Shown one piece after another: positions 6,647 to 10,745 of a stretch of DNA of 10,745 nucleotides. The notes beneath the pieces were generated by a model. It searched no databases and was not told where the DNA came from. It saw only the letters and a program-made list of their open reading frames with translations. This stretch comes from an uncultured Desulfarculaceae bacterium (GTDB lineage: Bacteria > Desulfobacterota > Desulfarculia > Desulfarculales > Desulfarculaceae), in contig CALERA010000358.1 of NCBI GenBank assembly GCA_937908275.1, positions 1 through 10,745 of the forward strand, read 5' to 3'. Numbering within the stretch: the stretch's first letter is position 1; each line of letters starts with the position of its first letter. The position numbers were made by a program, and so were the translations under genes.

Positions 6647-9508
6647 CTAGCGCGCGGCCAGTTGGCCGGACCCGGACGGCGCGGCCAGGGCCAGGCCCTG
6701 CACCGACCACCACCATTGGGGGTCGTCGGCCGCCAGCTCCAGGCGCAGGAAGCGCGAGCGCACCGCGGGCTGGAAGCGATAGAGGCTCTGACCCTCGGCA
6801 TAGGTCAGCAGCACCTCGCCGCTGAAGGCCAGCGGCCCCACCAGGACCAGCTCCGCCGGCCGCCACCCCTGGCCGTCGTCCGAGACCAAGGCCCGCAGTT
6901 GGCGGGGAAAATCATGGGGATGGTCGCGGTTGTCCAGAGTGAGCCAGGCCACGGTCTGGGGCTGGCCCAGGTCCAGGGTCAGGCCCAGGCCGGCCCGCTG
7001 CGGCCCCTGGCTGGCCCAGCGCCGCCTGGCCCCCGGCTCCCGGGCCAGGCTGGCGGCGGCCTGGGGATCGACCTCGGAGCTCACCGCCAGGGGCCGCACC
7101 GGCGGCCCCATCTCCCGGTCCTGGAGGCGGAACAGGGCGTAACGCCCCAGGTCCTGGCGCTGGTGCAGCACCCCGGCCCGGGCCAGTTGGCGGCCGGCCT
7201 GGTCGGCGGCCCGGCGATGGACGATCAGACCGTTGCCCGCCGACCAGTCCAGCAGCAGAGGGCGATCGTCGCCGGGGTGGCGGTGACCATAGGCGGTGCG
7301 GTGCTGGTTGGCGGGCAGGGTCCAGACCTGGCGGTCCAGGTTCAGGTGAAGGTGGGCCGAGGGCCAGGCGTCGGCGTAGAGCCGGCGATAGTCCCCCCGG
7401 GCCACGGCCGCTTGCACCAGTTCCAGGCTCTCCTGCCAGGAGGGCAGGCCGTCGTCGCCCCCGGGACCATAGAACAGCACCTGGCGCACCGACCAGTGGC
7501 GCTTGCTCTGGCCCAGGTGGGTCACCCGCAGGTAGCGCAGGGTCTGGGGAGGGAAGTAGCACTCCACCCGGGCGTAGCGGGTCTTGAGGAAGGGCCGGGG
7601 GCCGGAGACGTAGAACGGCGCGTCGTAGCGCGGGGTTTCGCGCAGGGTGGCGAAATGCCCGTCCTCCCCCGCGCCCTCCACCCGCAGCCCGGTCGGGCTC
7701 TCCCAATGGAAGCTGGGCAGCAGGGCCAGGCCGGCCACCACCTGGGTCTGGCCCAGGTCCAGCAGGAAGCCGTCGCCCGGCCGGGCCGGCCCCCGGGTGA
7801 CGAAGCCGGTGCGCAGGTCGTCATCGGCCAGGCTGGCCCCCAAACTGCGGCCATCCAGGGTGTGGCCGCTGAGCTGGGCCGGGGCCAGGAGGTTTTCCAC
7901 GTCCTCGGGCTCCTGGAAGCCGTGGAAAAGCCGGTCGCCCTGGGTTGCGAAGTCCAGGCCCAGGAAGCGCAGGGTGGGCTCCAGGCCGGCGGCGTAGAAG
8001 GCCGGGTCCGGGGCGGCGTCCACCCGGGCCGCCACCTGGGGGCGCTTGTCGCGCCAGAAGTCCACCACCAGGGGATCGCCCTGGGCCAGGAAGGCCAGTT
8101 CGTAGGCCCCCAGGTCGGGGTTGGGCTGGAAGAAGACCGGCCGGCGCTCGTCGGCGTAAAGGTGCTCCACCCCGGCCGTCCGGGCCTGGGCCAGCATCTC
8201 GCGGTAGGCCGCCTCCTGCTGGAAATAGAACCCGCCGTCGATGCGCAGCAAGGGGGTGCCCCAGAGGCCGCGAAAGTCGGGGTAACCGCCAATGTTCACG
8301 GTGCAGAGCATCAGGGCCAGGGCCGGAGCCAGGGCCGGGGCCAGGCGGGGCAGGGACCGGGCCAGGCAGGCGGGCGGTCGCAGCCCGGCCAGGGCCTGGC
8401 CCAGCCAGGCCCAGCAGAAGGGCAGGGGCAGGTAGAGCCAGAGCAGGTAGCGGGGCCGGTCCTGCTCCACCTGGGACCCGTAATGGGTGCCCACCACCGC
8501 CGCCACGCTCAGGGCCAGGATGGCCACCGGCAGCCAGGCCTGGTGATCGCGCTGGCGCCAACCCCGCCAGCAAAGGCCCGCCACCCCGGCGACCAGGCCC
8601 AGCAAAAGCACCAAGTAAGCGAAAAACATCAAGTTTCCCGCTGGGATCGCCCCGCGGTGGGAGCTCCAGACCCCCAGCAGGGCTGGCATCCCCCGCCAAA
8701 AGATCGCCTTGAGATAGCGCCAGGCGTGCTCCAGGCCATAGCGGTCCACCGCCCCCAGCTCCGGCCCCAGGCGCAACTCCCCGCCCAGGCCCAGGTGGGG
8801 CCAGCCATGGCTGGCGTTGAACCAGAGCAGGGGCGCGGCCCCGAGCAGCCCCCCCAGCAGCAGCCAGCCCAGGTGGACGGGCCGCAGCCGCGCGCGGCCG
8901 GCCCAGAGCAGGTGGAGGCCGCAGGGCAGGATGGCGGTGGCGCTGAGGAAGTTGGTCCAGAAGGCCAGGCCGGCCACCAGGCCCCAGAGCAACAGCGAGC
9001 GGGGCCGCCAGGCCTGGGCCTCGCCCAGGCGCAGGCTGATCCACATCAGCCAGGCGGAGAGGAACAGGCCCAGGCCGTAGTGGGTGCGGGCCTCGCCGGC
9101 GAAGAACAGGCTGTAGGCCGGGGGCAGGGCCAGATAGGCCAGGCCCACCAACACCCCCCAGAAGGCGAAATAACGTCCCAGGAGGCGGTGGAGGATGATC
9201 ATGGTGCCCAGGTAGAGCAGCGGCGGCCAGAAGTTCAGGGCCAGGGTGGTGGAGCCGAACAGGGCGAAGACCGGCATGGCCAGCACCGCGTCCAGGGTGC
9301 CCATGTAGTTGTTGCCAAAGAAGAAGACGTGGAAATCGCCTTCCAGGAAGGCCTGCACCATCAGGCCCACCAGGGCGCTGTCGTAGTGCAGGTCGCTGCT
9401 AAGGAAACGCCAGGTCAACAGGCCGGCGGCCAGGGCGTAGAGCAGGGCGAACAGTCCCACGCGCAGGGCGCGGGGGGGCGTGGGACGGGCAGGCTGGGAC
9501 GCGGGCAC
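6647..9508 (-). CDS. GT-C-like membrane protein with duplicated discoidin-like ectodomain
   Basis: A 953-residue membrane protein. Residues ~14-404 hold about ten hydrophobic helices, for example ~14-33, 115-134, 172-195, 210-229, 291-313, 353-374 and 388-404. A conserved-looking first loop reads DLHYDSALVGLM and GNNYMGTLDA, like the aspartate-bearing first loop of ArnT/PMT-type (GT-C, GT39-like) glycosyltransferases that use polyprenyl-linked sugars. Residues ~425-943 are soluble and probably periplasmic. They consist of two tandem modules, each with a LYAD segment (450-453; 710-713) followed by an F5/8-type C (discoidin)-like beta domain (LDLGQ at 583-587 and 845-849; RYLR / RFLR; HWSV / WWSV). 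Exact substrate is unknown; a role in envelope glycan or lipid decoration is inference. The GTG start at 9508 is supported by GGAGG seven bases upstream. The protein is intact, with a close downstream ligA. Confidence 0.75.
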   Translation of the reverse strand: MPASQPARPTPPRALRVGLFALLYALAAGLLTWRFLSSDLHYDSALVGLMVQAFLEGDFHVFFFGNNYMGTLDAVLAMPVFALFGSTTLALNFWPPLLYLGTMIILHRLLGRYFAFWGVLVGLAYLALPPAYSLFFAGEARTHYGLGLFLSAWLMWISLRLGEAQAWRPRSLLLWGLVAGLAFWTNFLSATAILPCGLHLLWAGRARLRPVHLGWLLLGGLLGAAPLLWFNASHGWPHLGLGGELRLGPELGAVDRYGLEHAWRYLKAIFWRGMPALLGVWSSHRGAIPAGNLMFFAYLVLLLGLVAGVAGLCWRGWRQRDHQAWLPVAILALSVAAVVGTHYGSQVEQDRPRYLLWLYLPLPFCWAWLGQALAGLRPPACLARSLPRLAPALAPALALMLCTVNIGGYPDFRGLWGTPLLRIDGGFYFQQEAAYREMLAQARTAGVEHLYADERRPVFFQPNPDLGAYELAFLAQGDPLVVDFWRDKRPQVAARVDAAPDPAFYAAGLEPTLRFLGLDFATQGDRLFHGFQEPEDVENLLAPAQLSGHTLDGRSLGASLADDDLRTGFVTRGPARPGDGFLLDLGQTQVVAGLALLPSFHWESPTGLRVEGAGEDGHFATLRETPRYDAPFYVSGPRPFLKTRYARVECYFPPQTLRYLRVTHLGQSKRHWSVRQVLFYGPGGDDGLPSWQESLELVQAAVARGDYRRLYADAWPSAHLHLNLDRQVWTLPANQHRTAYGHRHPGDDRPLLLDWSAGNGLIVHRRAADQAGRQLARAGVLHQRQDLGRYALFRLQDREMGPPVRPLAVSSEVDPQAAASLAREPGARRRWASQGPQRAGLGLTLDLGQPQTVAWLTLDNRDHPHDFPRQLRALVSDDGQGWRPAELVLVGPLAFSGEVLLTYAEGQSLYRFQPAVRSRFLRLELAADDPQWWWSVQGLALAAPSGSGQLAAR

Positions 9509-9515
9509 GGTCGGT

Positions 9516-9520
9516 CCTCC
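9516..9520 (-). promoter_or_regulatory. Shine-Dalgarno site supporting a GTG start
   Basis: GGAGG on the minus strand lies seven bases before the GTG at 9508. It decides for this non-ATG start of the membrane protein. Confidence 0.7.
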
Positions 9521-9604
9521 CCAGGGCAGGCTCCAGGGATTGGAGGGGCCATGCGCGCCTATGTGGGTCGGCGCTTATTCACGGCTGACAAAAAACTCGG
9601 CCTA

Positions 9605-9633
9605 ACTATATCGGGTGATTCAGGTTTTGGCAA
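9605..9633 (-). promoter_or_regulatory. Probable sigma70-type promoter for the membrane protein-ligA-acyP genes
   Basis: On the minus strand TTGCCA (9628-9633) and TATAGT (9605-9610) are separated by exactly 17 bases; each is within one or two bases of consensus. The predicted transcript start near 9598 gives a leader of about 90 bases. This intergenic stretch (9509-9678) is AT-richer than its surroundings. No leader structure or riboswitch was recognised in it. Confidence 0.6.
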
Positions 9634-9657
9634 CCAGGTGTGGTGGTTGGCAGGAAG

Positions 9658-9678
9658 CGACCCCCCATGGCTGGGGGA
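9658..9678 (-). terminator. Weak hairpin after the DUF1786 gene
   Basis: C run (9661-9666) and G run (9673-9677) around ATGGCT can pair directly after the stop codon at 9679. No T run follows on the minus strand, so it may be only a pause site or chance. Confidence 0.2.
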
Positions 9679-10716
9679 TCAGGCGCGGGCTTCCAGGGCC
9701 CGGGCCGCGGCCACCAGGCCAAAGCAGCCGGAGAGCATCACGTCGCCAAAGGGCGCGGCCACCCGCCAGCCCAGGCCGCCGGCCAGGCGGCGCTGGGGGC
9801 CGGTCAGGGCCACCGGCCAGTCCTGGCCCTGGGGGGCCTCGGCCAGGCGGGCGCAGCCGTGGCCCTGGCCGTTGAAGACCTCGTCGTCGCTCAGCTGGCC
9901 CCGGATGAAGCGCCCCACCTGGCTGGCCAGGGTGGGGGTGTCCAGGCAGCCGGTGTGGTGCTCATAGATCCCCAGGACCCGGTCCCCGCGCACCAGGAAG
10001 GCCACGGTGTGCATGTTGCCCACGTTGACCACGCAGACCCCCTCCCGGGCCTGTTGGGCCACCGTGGGGTCCTCCAGGGCCCCCCAGGCCGCGGCCGAGG
10101 CGGTGTCCATCAGCAGCGCGCCCGGGGCCTGCTCCTTGAGGGCGGCGAAGCGGGTCAGGCTGGGATCGGGCTGGCCGGTGATCAGGTCGGCCAGGCGGCC
10201 GCCGGCGGCCAGGAAGCGCTCCCACATCTGGAAGCGGAACTTGCGGTTGCTGAAGCCCGGGGAATAGCCGTGGTCGCAGACCGCCAGGGCCAGGCGGGGT
10301 GGCAGGGAGACCTCGAAGAGCGCGCAGGCCTGGCGCAGGGCCAACAGGTCGAGATCGGTGGTGAAAACCGCCACCGCCTCCCCGGGGGGCGCGGCCACGA
10401 TCTCCACCCCCTGGGAGCGGACCTTGGCCAGGTCGTCGGCCAGGCTGGCGGCGGCCTCCGGGGTGGCCCAGACCTTGAGCCCGGCGGCCAGGTGTTGGCC
10501 CACCGCCCGGTGCATGGCCCCGCCGCCCATCAAAAAGCCGTGCAAAAAAACGTTGCGCCCCCGCTCGCGCGCGGCGCGGATGCGGGCCGCCACCACCTGG
10601 GTGGGGGAGGGTAGGACCAGTTTGACCGCGTTTTCCAGCGGTTCGCCGTCCCGCCAGATCAGCAGGTCCTGGGTGCCGCCGCCCACGTCCAGGGCCATGA
10701 GGGAATCCAGGCTCAT
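9679..10716 (-). CDS. DUF1786 family protein (ASKHA-like ATPase fold)
   Basis: A 345-residue protein that I recognise as DUF1786 (COG4012-like), a family found in bacteria and archaea. It is sometimes annotated, without firm proof, as related to pyruvate formate-lyase activation. The N-terminus ALDVGGGTQDLLIW (residues 8-21) is a phosphate-1 loop like that of actin/Hsp70/sugar-kinase ATPases. GVCVVNVGNMHTVAFLV (226-242) is a phosphate-2-like loop, and GDVMLSGCFG (324-333) resembles an adenosine loop. Other conserved-looking stretches are HGFLMGGGAMHRA (59-71) and AVCDHGYSPG (145-154). Cytosolic; substrate unknown. The ATG at 10716 lies only three genomic bases from the adapter join, so its ribosome site cannot be seen and the true start could be upstream or at Met7 (10698). 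The longer frame to 10734 starts within adapter and is false. Confidence 0.8.
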   Translation of the reverse strand: MSLDSLMALDVGGGTQDLLIWRDGEPLENAVKLVLPSPTQVVAARIRAARERGRNVFLHGFLMGGGAMHRAVGQHLAAGLKVWATPEAAASLADDLAKVRSQGVEIVAAPPGEAVAVFTTDLDLLALRQACALFEVSLPPRLALAVCDHGYSPGFSNRKFRFQMWERFLAAGGRLADLITGQPDPSLTRFAALKEQAPGALLMDTASAAAWGALEDPTVAQQAREGVCVVNVGNMHTVAFLVRGDRVLGIYEHHTGCLDTPTLASQVGRFIRGQLSDDEVFNGQGHGCARLAEAPQGQDWPVALTGPQRRLAGGLGWRVAAPFGDVMLSGCFGLVAAARALEARA

Positions 10717-10719
10717 GGG

Positions 10720-10745
10720 AGATCGGAAGAGCACACGTCTGAACT
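10720..10745. other. Illumina sequencing adapter left on the contig end
   Basis: The final 26 bases start AGATCGGAAGAGC and continue with CACACGTCTGAACT. This is the beginning of the TruSeq read-1 3' adapter, with no mismatch that I can see from memory. It is not biological sequence; the genome ends at about 10719. Confidence 0.97.

Noticed and set aside
6617..6647. Hairpin GGCCCGG / CCGGGCC between the membrane protein gene and ligA
   Set aside because: Only 7 bp with a long loop, no T run, and it overlaps the stop codon; too weak to call a terminator.
6524..9967. A 1147-codon open frame on the plus strand opposite the membrane protein gene
   Set aside because: It is Gly/Pro/Gln/Ala-rich without domains, spans parts of three real genes and the intergenic promoter, and arises because high third-position GC leaves few stop codons on the opposite strand.
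1..10719. CRISPR array, phage or defence island, toxin-antitoxin pair, tRNA or riboswitch
   Set aside because: No regularly spaced direct repeats, no integrase or transposase frame and no recognisable RNA fold were found on either strand; the genes are mainly housekeeping or envelope genes.

Overview
This is a GC-rich bacterial chromosome window with ordinary single-copy genes in both orientations. The gene mix is a YciO-type protein, RecN, NAD-dependent DNA ligase, acylphosphatase, a DUF1786 protein and a large GT-C-type membrane protein. Together with Asp-box-free lipoproteins and a 'CHCEERSD'-type palindromic repeat, it fits a high-GC Desulfobacterota-like (former deltaproteobacterial) genome. 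That placement is inference: there is no rRNA or other strict marker here. The window is the end of an assembled contig, because its last 26 bases are Illumina adapter and not genome.

Layout. At the left edge is the 3' end of a plus-strand MFS transporter gene (3-275). It converges on a minus-strand YciO/Sua5-family gene (400-1011). A bidirectional terminator hairpin and a long perfect palindrome separate the two. From a shared upstream region (1012-1169) recN is transcribed the other way (1170-2885). Just after the recN stop lies a 237-bp MITE-like element (2886-3122) with terminal inverted repeats, carrying a second palindromic repeat inside. From about 3140 to the right edge every gene is on the minus strand. 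In transcription order these are a DUF1786 ASKHA-like protein (right edge to 9679), a 953-residue GT-C-like membrane protein with a duplicated ectodomain (9508-6647), ligA (6594-4540), acyP (4522-4244) and a CsgG/FlgT-like lipoprotein (4153-3197).

How the genes work together. The membrane protein gene, ligA and acyP have gaps of only 52 and 17 bases and may form one transcript from a good sigma70-type promoter at 9605-9633. The lipoprotein seems to have its own promoter and a strong terminator. RecN and LigA both serve DNA repair and replication but are on opposite strands, so no operon link is implied. No CRISPR array, phage module, defence island, toxin-antitoxin pair, tRNA or rRNA was seen.

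The points most worth a second look are four. The membrane protein carries two tandem copies of a roughly 260-residue ectodomain ending in a discoidin-like domain. The MITE-like insertion directly abuts the recN stop codon. The YciO-type protein lacks residues of the TsaC catalytic set. The adapter at the right end creates a false start for the last gene.
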